Below, in pieces: positions 33,120-44,039 of a stretch of 64,000 bases of DNA. The stretch is taken from assembly GCA_012184525.1 (NCBI GenBank), contig WOFQ01000027.1:1-64000 (forward strand), in the 5' to 3' direction. A model generated the notes under the pieces. The model was not told the origin of the DNA and searched no databases. It was given only the letters and a program-made list of their open reading frames with translations. Every line of letters starts with the position of its first letter. Position 1 is the first letter of the stretch. This DNA is from Xenoacremonium recifei. Lineage: Eukaryota > Ascomycota > Sordariomycetes > Hypocreales > Nectriaceae. The translations under genes were made by a program, and so were the position numbers.

Positions 33120-35312
33120 ATGGCCAACGTTTTCCCTGCTGACGCTGTCCTCTCCAAGCTCTCACAAATCCCGCCGCCTCAAGGGGTTGCTGATGTCGTG
33201 GCTCTCGCGGCCGTGGGCGCTGCCTCAGCAGCATATCTCTTGAGAGGGATTGTTTGGGACAAACCTGATCCGTATCACCATATCTGGTTCGAGAGGCCGC
33301 AATTGAGGGACGGGGCTGCTGCGTCAGGATCAGAGGCGACTAGGAATATTGCACAGAAGCTTGAAGAGTCTGTAAGTAATTATTGTCTCTTTTCGCCACG
33401 ACTTTTTAACATCGAAATTTTACTGACTCTTGGGAAGGGAAAAGATCTAGTCATATTCTGGGGCTCCCAGTCTGGCACAGCCGAGACCTTTGCCCATCGC
33501 CTCGCCAAGGAATGCCAACTCCGATTCGGCCTACAAACTCTTACCGCAGACCTTAGCGATTATGGTAGCGAAACCATCGCGCTGATCCCCTCGACAAAGT
33601 TGGCTATCTTCATCATCTCGACATATGGAGAGGGCGACCCCAGCGATAATACCACAGCTTTCTGGGAATGGCTTCATAGGCACGGCGAAGACATCAAGCT
33701 GCCTAACCTCCGCTACATGGCCTTTGGTCTTGGAAACACAAACTATTGCCATTATAATCGAGTGGTCGATGTTGTCGTCAAAGCCCTGGATAAGGCCGGT
33801 GCACAGCGGCTAATGCCAGTCGGGAAGGCAAACGATGCCAACGGCGGCACCGAGGAGGACTTCCTTTCATGGAAAGATGACTTGCATACCGTCTTTCAGT
33901 CACAATTGGGTTTCCAAGAAAGAGATATCCCCTACACCCCCGGCTTGGCGGTCGTGGAGGATGAGTCTCTGACCCTAATTGACCTCAACCTTGGCGAGCC
34001 TGTTGAGCATCGAAGTGCCTCTTCAAAGACCGCCAAGGCATACTCGCCCATTCGGCCCTTGAGTATCCAGCATTCTCATGAGTTGTATTCCTCACCTGAG
34101 AGAAATTGCCTTCACATGGAGCTGGACCTTGCTCCCCATCCAGAGTTGAAATACCGAGCAGGCGATCACCTCGCCGTCTACCCCATCAACCCTGACAACG
34201 AAATCCAGCTCCTCCTTCGAGCGATGGGACTCGAGGACCGGGCGGATAAGCCTTTACTTATCCAACCCATTGAGCAAGGCGAGAGCATCAAGATACCCAG
34301 TCCGACCACACTCTCTGCCCTCTTCCGTCACTATCTCGAGATTTGTGGTCGCGTCTCTCGCGAAACCGTCGGACAACTCTCTAAGTTTGCGCCTACACCA
34401 GAGGCTGCCAATCTCGTTGCATCCTTGGGCAAAAACAAGGAAACCTACGCGGAGTTTGTATCAAAGAACCACGTCACAATGGGCCGGCTCCTGACTCTTG
34501 CCGCTCCCAACACGGTCTGGAAAGACCTTCCCCTCGCCTATATCGTCGAAACGATCCCTCTCATCCAACCGCGATACTACTCAATCTCTTCTTCCAGCGT
34601 TGTCTCAGCTAGAAAGGTCACTATCACGGCTGGCATTGAGAACACGCCTCTCGCTGCTGATGCCAGCAAAGAAGTTCGCGGGGTTACCACAAACTACCTC
34701 TTCTCACTCTCCAACTCCCTCAACAGCACGCTTGCCCCCGCAACCCCCGAGCTGCCAAGCTACGCGCTCGCTGGTCCTAATGATGCACTCGCGAGCCACA
34801 AAGTCTATGCTTGCCTCCGGCGGTCGCAGTTCAAGCTTCCTACCCTCGGCTCAACACCCATCATCATGATCGCTGCTGGAACTGGTATGGCACCCTTCCG
34901 CGGTTTCATCCTTGAACGCGCTCGGCTCAAGTCCATTGGTAAACCCGTGGGCAAGACACTTTTGTTCTTCGGCTGCCGTCACCCAGATGAGGATTTCTTG
35001 TACAAAGACGAGCTCGAGGAGGTTGCGCGGGGGATGGAGGAATTGGAGATCGTGCCTGCATTCTCCAGGTTAGATGGCGCGCCTAAGACATATGTTCAAG
35101 ACAAGATCAAGGGGCTAAGCAAGGTTGTTTGTGGGTTACTGGCTCAGAGTGCGAATATTTATATTTGCGGGAGAGCCAGCATGGCGAGAGAAGTAGGCAA
35201 GGTAGTCGAAGAGGCCATGCGGCGGGAGAATGGTTGGGAAGAGGCGGAAGCGAGGAGTTGGGCTGAGAGTGCGAAGAAGGGTGGAAAGTGGCTTGAGGAT
35301 GTCTGGGGTTAA
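33120..35312 (+). CDS. NADPH-cytochrome P450 reductase (708 aa)
   Basis: Diflavin enzyme that passes electrons from NADPH through FAD and FMN to microsomal P450s. Exons are 33120-33371 and 33438-35312; the 66-bp intron (GTAAGT donor, TACTGAC branch, AAG acceptor) is open in frame, but removing it restores the family's join LEES-GKDLVIFWGSQSGTAE. An N-terminal membrane anchor (VADVVALAAVGAASAAYLL) is followed by the FMN-binding GSQSGTAET and STYGEGDPSDNT, the FAD motif PRYYSISSSS, GVTTNYLF, the NADPH-binding AAGTGMAPFRGFI, FGCRHPDEDFLY and YICGRASMAREV, and the C-terminal LEDVWG with the aromatic Trp that stacks on FAD. Length is normal. Fungi keep a housekeeping copy elsewhere; one paired head-to-head with a P450 suggests a dedicated second reductase. 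Confidence 0.96.
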   Translation: MANVFPADAVLSKLSQIPPPQGVADVVALAAVGAASAAYLLRGIVWDKPDPYHHIWFERPQLRDGAAASGSEATRNIAQKLEESVSNYCLFSPRLFNIEILLTLGKGKDLVIFWGSQSGTAETFAHRLAKECQLRFGLQTLTADLSDYGSETIALIPSTKLAIFIISTYGEGDPSDNTTAFWEWLHRHGEDIKLPNLRYMAFGLGNTNYCHYNRVVDVVVKALDKAGAQRLMPVGKANDANGGTEEDFLSWKDDLHTVFQSQLGFQERDIPYTPGLAVVEDESLTLIDLNLGEPVEHRSASSKTAKAYSPIRPLSIQHSHELYSSPERNCLHMELDLAPHPELKYRAGDHLAVYPINPDNEIQLLLRAMGLEDRADKPLLIQPIEQGESIKIPSPTTLSALFRHYLEICGRVSRETVGQLSKFAPTPEAANLVASLGKNKETYAEFVSKNHVTMGRLLTLAAPNTVWKDLPLAYIVETIPLIQPRYYSISSSSVVSARKVTITAGIENTPLAADASKEVRGVTTNYLFSLSNSLNSTLAPATPELPSYALAGPNDALASHKVYACLRRSQFKLPTLGSTPIIMIAAGTGMAPFRGFILERARLKSIGKPVGKTLLFFGCRHPDEDFLYKDELEEVARGMEELEIVPAFSRLDGAPKTYVQDKIKGLSKVVCGLLAQSANIYICGRASMAREVGKVVEEAMRRENGWEEAEARSWAESAKKGGKWLEDVWG

Positions 35313-36215
35313 CGCCGTTGGGAGTATGGGATTTTTTTTTCCTAGCGATCGAGAATGATATGATATGTCTAATTAGATAGTTGGGCTTGGATAATCCTCT
35401 TCCAAAATGATAAAATGCGTCAAGACAATTAAATTGCTGCTTGTACTATCATGTACTGACTTAGCACAAAGTATGCTGTTCATAACCTCGTCTTTGGGGA
35501 CGAGACGGGGAGGAACAGGGAATTTCACATGCGCATTCACGCCGCCTATCGGCACCCAATAGCTTCATGCTAATTTAGTCTATTGTCTGTGAACTCATGA
35601 GAACTCGCGAAACCGTACCATCACATTCCCATGGGGCCGAGCTCATGAGAAGCTATTCTCCCAGCTGACAGCTTCGGCGGGGTAGCGTCCTCACCGTTCT
35701 CCCCGTGTCAAAAAGGGCAATTGCTTCTTTCAGACAGCCGAGACAGAGGCAAGAGTTCATTGGCTTGAACGCCGGGCCAAGGTTTAGTTGCTCCAGCGTA
35801 TGCCAATCAGGTCTGGGGCATTTCAAGTTGCTGAACTAACCGGAGAGAAATACCAACTTTGGAGACGTGGAGCCTATGCTTATAGGGGATTCTACCGGCG
35901 GAAATTTCCCCGCGCTCAGAAACGTGGAGGACTTGTGGATTCTTGTGACGATTCTATGGAAACCGTACATATGCGAGCTCCATGGATCGTGGGGAGCACA
36001 GCTTTTCACGAAGCTCGAGGAGCTTACTTACGGGATTCAGATTCCGATGTTCGGGAGGAGGATTGGGTATAAGGGAGAGGGCGCCGTGGTCGGGAAGCTT
36101 GAGTATCTCTCCAGCTACTTTCGACTCTTTCAGTTGTGGTAGAGCTTTACAATTGCTCTCTCAAGGCGCGACACCACAATTGCAGAGCTTCGTTCCCCTA
36201 CAGCTATCTCCCACC
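35313..36215. other. intergenic region upstream of the inositol-dehydrogenase-like gene
   Basis: About 0.9 kb. Two overlapping short open frames on the plus strand (35788-36072 and 35867-36142) have no recognisable motif and overlap in different frames, so I treat them as chance. The rest probably includes the reductase 3' UTR and the promoter of the next gene. Confidence 0.5.
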
Positions 36216-37325
36216 ATGTCTCGCAAGCTCCAAGTCGCCTGCTCCGGTCTGGGCCGTATGGGCGCCCGTCATGCCCTCAACTTTCACAACAGAACCCCTC
36301 GCGCAGAGCTCGTTGCTGCTTTCACTCCCGACCCCAAAGAAGAGGCCTGGGCCCGCGTCAACCTGGAAGGCGTTAAGATCTACAATGACTTTGACGAGAT
36401 GTTGAAGCACCCTGGTCTGGAGGCCGTGATCGTTGCGACCGTGACCACTGCGCATGCCGAACAGGCCATCAAGGCCATTGAGGCTGACAAGCACGTTCTG
36501 TGCGAGAAGCCCCTCAGCACAAGTGTTGAGATTGTGAGACGCAAACCTCTCATTGAAGACAGATGGCAATTCTAACAAGCGCAGTCACAATCCGTCGTCG
36601 ACGCCGCCAGCAAGAAGCCTCATCTGAAGGTACTGTGCGGTTTCTCCCGCCGCTTCGACGCCTCATACCGCGACGCATGGGACCGAATGGACGCCGGCAA
36701 CATCGGGCGACCGTCTGTCTTCCGCTCGCAGACATGCGACAAGCTCGACCCCTCGGGCTTCTTCGTGGCCTACGCTGAGTTCAGCGGGGGCATCTTCGTC
36801 GACTGCAACATCCACGACATTGACCTGGCGCTGTGGTACTTCGGTCAGGACTCAATCGTGAAGAGTGTCATCGCTATGGGCATCACCGCCGTGCAGCCCG
36901 AGTTGCGAAAGCACAAGGACGTAGACAACGGCGTCGCCATCGTGGAGTTCTGGGGCGGCAAGATTGCCTACTTCTATTCCAGTCGTATGATGGCTGCGGG
37001 ACAGCACGATATGACTGAGATCATTGGCACTGAAGGGAAGCTTGTGGTTAATGCTAACCCCCAGGGCACGCTCGTCGAGATGCACGAACCTGCAGGTATC
37101 CGGCGACAAGTTCCTGGCGACTACTACGGCCGCTTTGAGCACGCTTTTGTCACCGAGGCGAACGAATTCACCGCTGCATGCCTGGACAACACCAAGTTGC
37201 CATTCAAGCTGTCGGGAGCCGTACAGGCCGTCAAGATCGGATGCGCGCTGCAGGAGAGCTTGAACACGGGACAGAAGATCAGCTTTGATGAGACTGGGCG
37301 TCGGCTGGAGAGCGCGAAGCTGTAG
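36216..37325 (+). CDS. Gfo/Idh/MocA-family oxidoreductase, myo-inositol 2-dehydrogenase-like (352 aa)
   Basis: NAD(P)-dependent sugar or inositol dehydrogenase. Exons are 36216-36533 and 36585-37325 (51-bp intron, GTGAGA donor, GCAG acceptor; 353 codons with stop). The Rossmann motif SGLGRMGARHALNF starts at about residue 10. The family's substrate/cofactor motif EKPLSTSVEI is near 96-105. The catalytic-domain hallmark with Asp and His is present as GIFVDCNIHDIDLALWYFG. Length and layout match inositol 2-dehydrogenases of fungi and bacteria, but other sugar substrates are possible. The last three residues are AKL, a variant peroxisomal targeting signal, which would be unusual for this family. 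With the inositol-type transporter at 25.4-27.1 kb it suggests polyol uptake and oxidation. Confidence 0.9.
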
Positions 37326-37602
37326 AATTGGCAGCCAACCATAGAATAATAGAGCGTTCTAACCGAGAAAGGAGATCCGAGTTGTGTGTGTGGACATCCC
37401 CGCCTCTTATCAACATCTCCTCTTTGAGTTAAGCAGAGCTCGGCCATAACGGGGAAATGCCATGGCGAGTGTCAATGCTACCGACGTTGGCGACATTGGC
37501 GGCCATCGCCAGCCACTCTTCTTTATATAATTCAGGTTATCAGGATCAAGTACCACTATCGAACTAAAGTACCCTGTCTCTGTTACCCTCTCATCATCCA
37601 AC

Positions 37603-38869
37603 ATGGCACCCCTTCCCCCAAGTGTTGCAAAGTCCCTGGAGGAGACGAAAGTGGACTATCGACTCCTCGGGAATAGCGGCCTTCGGGTTTCAGTTCCTGT
37701 TGTTGGATGCATGAGTATTGGCAACCCGGAATGGGCACCCTGGGTCATTGGGCCTGATAAGGCTCTTCCGTTGTTGAAGGCGGCATATGATCGAGGGATG
37801 ACTTCGGTTTGTGCATTGCTACCCTCTGATGAAGGACTCAAGCTGAGATCGTAACAGTGGGATACTGCAAATGTTTACTCTAACGGAGACTCAGAGCGAG
37901 TAATCGCACAAGCGATCAAGGAATATAACCTGCCTAGGCATAAACTGGTGTTGATGACCAAAGCCTGGAGTTGTGTTGGTGAAGAGAACTTTCATGCTTA
38001 TCCCATCCTCGATGATCTGAGACGGAGCAAGGATTATGTGAATCAGTTCGGTAAGCATTAGAAAGTCATTAAGCAACAGACCGATCGCTAAAGTCAGGAA
38101 AGGTCTGTCGAGGTCTGCATTGTTCACCGCGGTGGACAACTCCCTCAAGCGGTTGGAGACCGACTACATTGACCTCTTCTGGATCCACCGTTTTGACCCT
38201 TACACGCCGATTGAGGAGACTATGCGTGCTCTACATGATCTGGTCACCTGTGGCAAGATCCGCTACATTGGAGCTTCGTCTATGTGGACCTACCAGTTTG
38301 CTATGATGCAGTTCTGTGCTGAGAAGAACGGTTGGACAAAGTTTGTTGCTATGCAGGTATGTGTCCCTAACACACTTCTAGCAATCTAGCAGGATGCTAA
38401 TTTCCACCAAGAATCGTTACAGTTTGCTGTATCGAGAAGAAGAGCGAGAGATGAACAAGTTTTGCAACGTGACAGGAGTGGCCATTGTTCCAGTAAGTAC
38501 TCGACGGGTTCAACTATTCTCATGGTTTATACTCACCAATATTAGTGGGGTCCGCTTGCAGAGGGACGACTTGCTCGTCCTTTAAGTGCCCAAGGAACTA
38601 CAACTCGGTCAGCTGACAGCGAGGAGGATACATTCGAGGCCAAAGAGATCATCAGCCGAGTCGAGGAGCTGGCCAAGAAAAAGGGCTGGACTATGAGTCA
38701 AGTGACTTTGGCATGGACTCTGAAGCGAGTTACTGCCCCCATCATTGGGTTTAGCAGTGTTCAAAGAATTGATGATGCTCTATCTGCTCGCGGAAAGGAG
38801 CTCACTCCTGAGGAGGAAAAATATCTGGAGGAACCTTACAGACCACTGGAGATCCAAGGCCATTTCTAG
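37603..38869 (+). CDS. aldo-keto reductase (351 aa)
   Basis: NADPH-dependent carbonyl reductase. Five exons: 37603-37806, 37858-38050, 38103-38356, 38412-38492 and 38546-38869 (352 codons with stop). The joins rebuild family segments: [44 protein letters not shown] and [16 protein letters not shown]. The catalytic tetrad is visible: Asp in WDTANV, Tyr in NVYSNG, Lys in LVLMTKAW and His in FWIHRFDP. The NADPH pocket near the C-terminus reads [14 protein letters not shown]. It belongs to the fungal subgroup that includes versiconal-hemiacetal-acetate-reductase-like enzymes. Substrate unknown. It follows the Gfo/Idh/MocA gene by only 277 bp in the same orientation, so the two may act on successive carbonyl intermediates. 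Confidence 0.93.
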
Positions 38870-39287
38870 AGTAATTATAATTGAGCTTTAAGTACTTTAG
38901 AGGAGCTACTTTAGTGAGTTTCAAAATTCGTAGGAGGAACCGAGCCCTCCTTATTCATTTCCAACCTGGAAGTTACTCAATCAAAGGATAATTATACCTA
39001 ATAATTCATAAACTTAAGTACTGGTCAGGCATGGGAACGTGAAGGGGAACAACACCTATGCTATCTACTTAGCTTTAAGTAACCATGAAATTGACATATC
39101 ACCAGAATACTGTATCAGGAAGAGCTCAGAATGGTGGGTTTGATATGCACCCTGTCGTTCACCCCAGGCGTTGAGGCATCTGGGGCTTTATTGCTAAGGC
39201 TTCTCTCACGAAGGATTTGAAGCAGACAGGAGGTTAGACTACAAACACTAAGAATAGTAATAAATTTCCATCTTGCACTACACAAAC
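38870..39287. other. convergent 3' intergenic region
   Basis: AT-rich spacer between the aldo-keto reductase and the sugar transporter, which point at each other. No feature recognised. Confidence 0.5.
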
Positions 39288-40913
39288 TTAGGCGTGTTCC
39301 CCATCGATAACGGATGGGTGATCAAACTCCGTCACATCAGTGCTATCAAACTTCCAAGCAGGGATCTTGCGGTCAAAGAGAATATCCAGCTCCTCGAATG
39401 TCCTGCCCTTTGTCTCTGGTAGGCAGCGGTAAGCCCAAATAATTGTAAAAATACTGAGTCCCCCAAACATGAAACCGATCTTGCCACCCCAGTTACCCTC
39501 GGTTGGGCTCATGGCGTAAGGAAGGCCAGCAGTGAGGGCGAGGGAGAAAATATGCGCAAACGAGCAAGCCACACCCAGCGACTTGCCACGGATGGCGGTG
39601 CTGGGAACCTCGGCAATGATAGCATAGACAAGGGGACCCAATCCGCAGTTGTAGATGAAGTAGAAGATCAGCATCATAACTGACTTGGCGTAGATGGCAG
39701 AAGTATTTGAAGCTGGTGCCAAATCCAAGAATCCGATGAGGAACATAAGGACGGTGGTAGCGCAGAGGGTAATAATGTAACCCATGCGGCGACCCCAAGT
39801 TGACGACAAGGGCCACGAAATGATATTCCCAACGACACCGAGCCCGAAAAGACCAAGAGAGAGGTCGAAGGCTTGGTTGGTGGTGACACCTGCAAGCTCA
39901 AAGAAGTAGGTCGCATAGGAAGATGCAACGTTGATTCCACAGAAGAATTGCCCGCTGTAGGCAATGGCACAAATCGCAGTACGTCGGAAGTTGGTGCCCC
40001 TGAAACAGTCGATGTAGCTGTTCGACCTGGCGTTCTCCTCCTCCATTCGGATTGTCTCCTTCATGTGGGCCATGTTGCTGTCGATGTCGACATATCCAGT
40101 TCGTCGAAGGGAAGTTTCAGCGTCTTCATATCGGCCCTTCTTCACAAGGAACCAAGGCGTCTCGGGGGCAAAGAAGGCGCCAGCAATGAAGAGAACAGGG
40201 AACACATACTCCGTGATGAACGGAATCTTGTATGCCCACTTGTTGGACAAGCCTTCAGTGCCACGCAAGACACCGACCGCAATGAAGGAACCAGCAACTT
40301 GAGCAAAGTTGTTGGAGGCTAGACCGATACCGCGAAGACGGACTGGGAGGATCTCCGAGATGTATGCAGGCCCAAGGGCCGGGAAGCCGCCGAGGAGCAG
40401 ACCTGTGAGGATATCACCCGCGAAGATGACGCCCGCAGTTCCAGCAAGAACCTCAATCAAGAGAGTTCCCAAGGACAGAATGGCGCTTCCCAAGAGCGTG
40501 TTCTTGGGTCCGAAGCGGTCGATGAACCATCCTGCCCAAAGAGGCGCCAGTAAGAAGCCGATAATGGGCGCATAGGGGAAGGCTGATGTCCAGTGGGCGG
40601 CGAGAACATAGTCTCCAGAACCGACGGGGTATTCATAGCCAAACTTCTTGCGAAACTGCGGAATACCAACTAGAGTGCCCAGGACGGTGGGATCATAGCC
40701 AATGACAAAGCCAGGCAGGATAAACCAGACCGCCCAGAAGACAGCGAGCTTGTGTTGAGAGATGGCTTGACGCACAGTCAGCTCATGCTCTCGGCGGATG
40801 ACCCTCTGGGATCCTTCAGCTAAGTCATGGTCGACTTTGTCGAACGAAGGAGCCTTGGTCTTGGAAGTTGTCTCGACATCCATTGTTGCTGTTTTGGAAT
40901 CTGCGTGAGCCAT
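39288..40913 (-). CDS. MFS sugar transporter, maltose/alpha-glucoside permease-like (541 aa)
   Basis: Single-exon plasma-membrane transporter. The frame begins with a GTG three codons earlier, but the first ATG is at 40913 (MAHADSKTAT). Twelve hydrophobic spans can be followed. Sugar-porter signatures: GYDPTVLGTLVGIPQFRKKF after helix 1, GWFIDRFGPKN in the loop between helices 2 and 3, the PAYISEILPVRLRGI segment of helix 4, PETPWFLVKKGRYEDAE after helix 6, STWGRRMGY, and PETKGRTFEELDILFDRKI at the C-terminus. The last piece is typical of the fungal MAL-type permeases, which carry disaccharides and related glycosides. Its 5' end faces the UNC93-like gene over 0.7 kb, suggesting a shared promoter. 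The exact substrate cannot be told. Confidence 0.93.
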   Translation of the reverse strand: MAHADSKTATMDVETTSKTKAPSFDKVDHDLAEGSQRVIRREHELTVRQAISQHKLAVFWAVWFILPGFVIGYDPTVLGTLVGIPQFRKKFGYEYPVGSGDYVLAAHWTSAFPYAPIIGFLLAPLWAGWFIDRFGPKNTLLGSAILSLGTLLIEVLAGTAGVIFAGDILTGLLLGGFPALGPAYISEILPVRLRGIGLASNNFAQVAGSFIAVGVLRGTEGLSNKWAYKIPFITEYVFPVLFIAGAFFAPETPWFLVKKGRYEDAETSLRRTGYVDIDSNMAHMKETIRMEEENARSNSYIDCFRGTNFRRTAICAIAYSGQFFCGINVASSYATYFFELAGVTTNQAFDLSLGLFGLGVVGNIISWPLSSTWGRRMGYIITLCATTVLMFLIGFLDLAPASNTSAIYAKSVMMLIFYFIYNCGLGPLVYAIIAEVPSTAIRGKSLGVACSFAHIFSLALTAGLPYAMSPTEGNWGGKIGFMFGGLSIFTIIWAYRCLPETKGRTFEELDILFDRKIPAWKFDSTDVTEFDHPSVIDGEHA

Positions 40914-41603
40914 AGTTTCCACCTCAGGAAGGCGATCTTCTGATCCCGATGACTAAATAAGATATATATTCAGAAACCCCAGGCACACGGACTCGAATCA
41001 GATGATAAGGCAATCATTGCTGGTTGTTGCATTTTACTGAATGGGGTCAAATCCAGGTGTTGACAAGGGCTTCCTTGATTCTGGACGAGGTTATCCCAGT
41101 AGTGCGGATGGTGCTATGCTCATTATCTTTTATACCGCATCTGGGTTGGCTTCACACCCTCTTCTGTAAAGATTCGGTTACGGACCAGCATGTCCCGAGA
41201 AATGGGTTATCTGGTCTCCGTTACCCTAGGCTAGGCTTTGCAGATAGGATTGGTCTTCTGATAAGAATGACATTCGAAGCGACCCCAGTTATCTCCAGTA
41301 ATGGCATGGTTCGTCGACTCCTGACCTCCGCGCGAATTACCGTGAATGGTAAAGTTGCGCTACCGTTGACAAGAGATTCTCCCCGCGCACGAAACGCGAC
41401 CCCAAACCTTGACGGGGAAATCAAAGGAAGATCCTTCAATCCTATGAGACCAAACCCTTGTGATAAGAATGACCATATTCCGTATCTCCAGCTTCAATCG
41501 GGATATTTAAGTGAATAAGATGCCGCGGGTCAGTCGGCACTCTGCCGTTCCACTATACTAGCTATCTCCCCGTCCTTATCCACCACTTTAACGAGGAGAC
41601 AAT
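40914..41603. promoter_or_regulatory. divergent promoter of two MFS transporters
   Basis: About 690 bp between the maltose-permease-like and UNC93-like start codons. No repeated element was found by eye. Role inferred from gene layout. Confidence 0.5.
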
Positions 41604-43316
41604 ATGGACATCGAGAACGCCACAACTGCGGCTGAAGCCTCGAAGAATGATGTGATGCTGACGGACAAGGCCGAGACTGTGGCTCGGAAACTCCACAAGG
41701 ACGAGGCCGAAGTCAGCCAGTATGTTCGAGGGGCGGTTGAGGTGAGTTCGAGTTCAGCGAGTTGTTTGTGCTTCTAGCCTTGAGGTAAACTAACATAGTT
41801 GTTTCTAGACGCCCAAATCGTACATTGTCTTCGGCCACCAGATCTGGGCCTACAGCCACCCCCGTGTCCAGGCTATCATGCTGGGCATGGTCCTATTCAT
41901 GACGGTTGGCATGTACAATGTCATCATCTTCCTCGGTGGTGCAGGCCAACAAACCGCATACCTCGCCGACATCTCAAACATTGCACTGTACACTGTCTTC
42001 ACTGTCATGTGTCTGGTTGCTCCAGCATGCTTGAACTACTTTGGACTCCGACCAACTCTTTGCTTTGGTGGTGTTGGTTATGCGGCGTATGCTGCTAGTC
42101 TGTGGTGCTACAACTACACCGGAAACGTAGGTTTCGTTATCTTTGGTGGATGTTGGTGTGGCTTGTCCGCCGCCTTTCTGTGGACTGCGGAGGGAGCGGG
42201 CATCACATCTTTCGCTTCCGAGGAGAAGAAGGGGATGTACGTGTCCATTGTCTGGTCCATCTACCAATTCGGCGTTGTCATCGGCGCGGCCATTCCAGTT
42301 GGCCAGAACTGGGATACCGGAGCCAATAACGACAGCAGAGTCAACAGCGGGACTTACATAGGTCTCATGGTTCTGATGCTGTGCGGCGCCTGTCTGGGTA
42401 TGGCTCTGTACCCCTGGCACAAGATTGTTCGTGAAGATGGTTCCAGGGTTACACTTGAGCGCCAGAAGACGTTCTTCGAAGAGCTCCAGTCCTCTGGCCA
42501 TGTTCTGCGCAAGAACTGGTGGGTGGTATTCTTTGCCCCCATGTGCTGGGCTGTCAACTTCTTTGGTGTGTACCAGAACAATGACTTCAACGGTATCGTG
42601 TTTACGGTGCGAGGTCGTGCTCTGAACACCTTCATCTCCGGCGTGACTCAAGTCTTTGCGCCCTGGATTCTTCATCTGTTCACCGACCGCCTGCCTATGA
42701 AGCGACGCAAGAGAGCATTCTGGGCTCTCGTATTTGTTTTCCTCTTCATTCAGGGCAATTGGATTGGCGGCTACTTTGGTATGAGGAAGACGAAGACTGG
42801 ATTGACCGAGGCAGAACGGCTGGATGTCTACGACTCTGGCTACGGATGGTGGTGTTTCCTCTTCGCCATGTACGGTTATACCGACGCGACCTACAACTGT
42901 TACGCTTACTGGTTCATTGGCGCGTTGAGTAATGACCCTGCTGAGGTAAGACAACATGGTATCTATGAGATCAGAGTTCTGCTAACAAGTTACAGCTTTC
43001 TGTCTACGCCGCGTTGTACCGACTTCTTAATGCACTATGCATGGTTGTCGCGTACTCATTGGACTATGGTGGTTATTCCAAGGAGTTCATGTTTGGAACA
43101 TCCTGGGCAGTAAGTAATACTTAGATTTGGACTCGATACGTGTAACTAATAGTTCGACTACAGTTCCTTACCTTTGGTTGCTTGTCGGTCTTGCCCATCA
43201 TCAAGTGGTACCTCAAAGATACCAACATGATTGATCCTATCGAAGCCATAGACGACGGTGAAAAGTATGATGTTAAAGACCCTATCGACGATGGTGCCGA
43301 AAAAATTAAAGAATAG
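41604..43316 (+). CDS. UNC93-like MFS transporter (513 aa)
   Basis: Fungal membrane transporter of the UNC93/DUF895 group, substrate unknown. Four exons: 41604-41741, 41809-42945, 42996-43109 and 43164-43316 (514 codons with stop), all with clear GTGAGT, GTAAGA and GTAAGT donors. A charged N-terminus of about 60 residues precedes the first helix, HPRVQAIMLGMVLFMTVGMYNV. The segment WTAEGAGITSFASEEKKGMYVSIVW is characteristic of the family, as is the loop RWGD-equivalent GSRVTLERQKTF before the second half. The C-terminus is acidic (IDDGEKYDVKDPIDDG). Around ten to eleven spans are visible. Members often sit in fungal metabolic clusters as exporters or importers of small molecules. Confidence 0.9.
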
Positions 43317-44039
43317 GGTGGCATGGGAGGTGATCTACAGAAAACCTAAGATGAAGCAATATTCGCAAGGAGGTTGGGCAACCTTCATCTTGAATCATTC
43401 CACGGCTTTTGCAATTCATACGAGAGCGCTAGGCTTTTAGGGATTGGGGTATGGTTGCAGTTATCATATAGAACTCATAACTAGATAAACAATCATCATG
43501 CACATCGAGTATACCATGTACATATATTTTATCCCCATTTTTGCGGTAGAGATGTCTCTGAATGGTCACGATTTTCTTCGTAATTTTGAACAGAGCAATA
43601 TATGTGGGAGCCATGCTATTCGCTCTAGAGCCCTAGTCCTATCCTGTAAGAATGACTTACAACTCTAGAACGAGCGACGAACGGATAAATTGGAATTGTC
43701 AGAGATAGCTGCACCATCCATCACCGAGATGCCTTATCAAGGTAAATGGGTTTTGCCTGATCCGGTAATAACGATTTTAGGTATCGGGTTACTTCCACCT
43801 TCATGAGGTGATTTAAATCGAGAAGAGGGGGATGGGTCTTATCCCATCCTCAGTCTAGCGTTTGCGGATGTTCACTAGCAATGCAGGCTTATCTTGAATG
43901 GGCACATAATTCGCTATTCCCCTGCCCCTCTCACTCGACTCTCTCCCAGGACTTTGACGCAGTGCCATTGTATTAGACTGTTCATCCGACTCGCTCCAGC
44001 CAACTGACCTTCATTAGCGGCTTGTGTTGATATTTCAGA
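43317..44039. other. upstream region of the dimethylformamidase-like gene
   Basis: Non-coding stretch of about 720 bp; stops in all frames, no recognisable repeat or RNA gene. It contains the promoter of the next gene. Confidence 0.5.

Noticed and set aside
35788..36142. Two overlapping plus-strand frames upstream of the inositol-dehydrogenase-like gene
   Set aside because: Different frames over the same bases, no similarity, no consistent coding signal.
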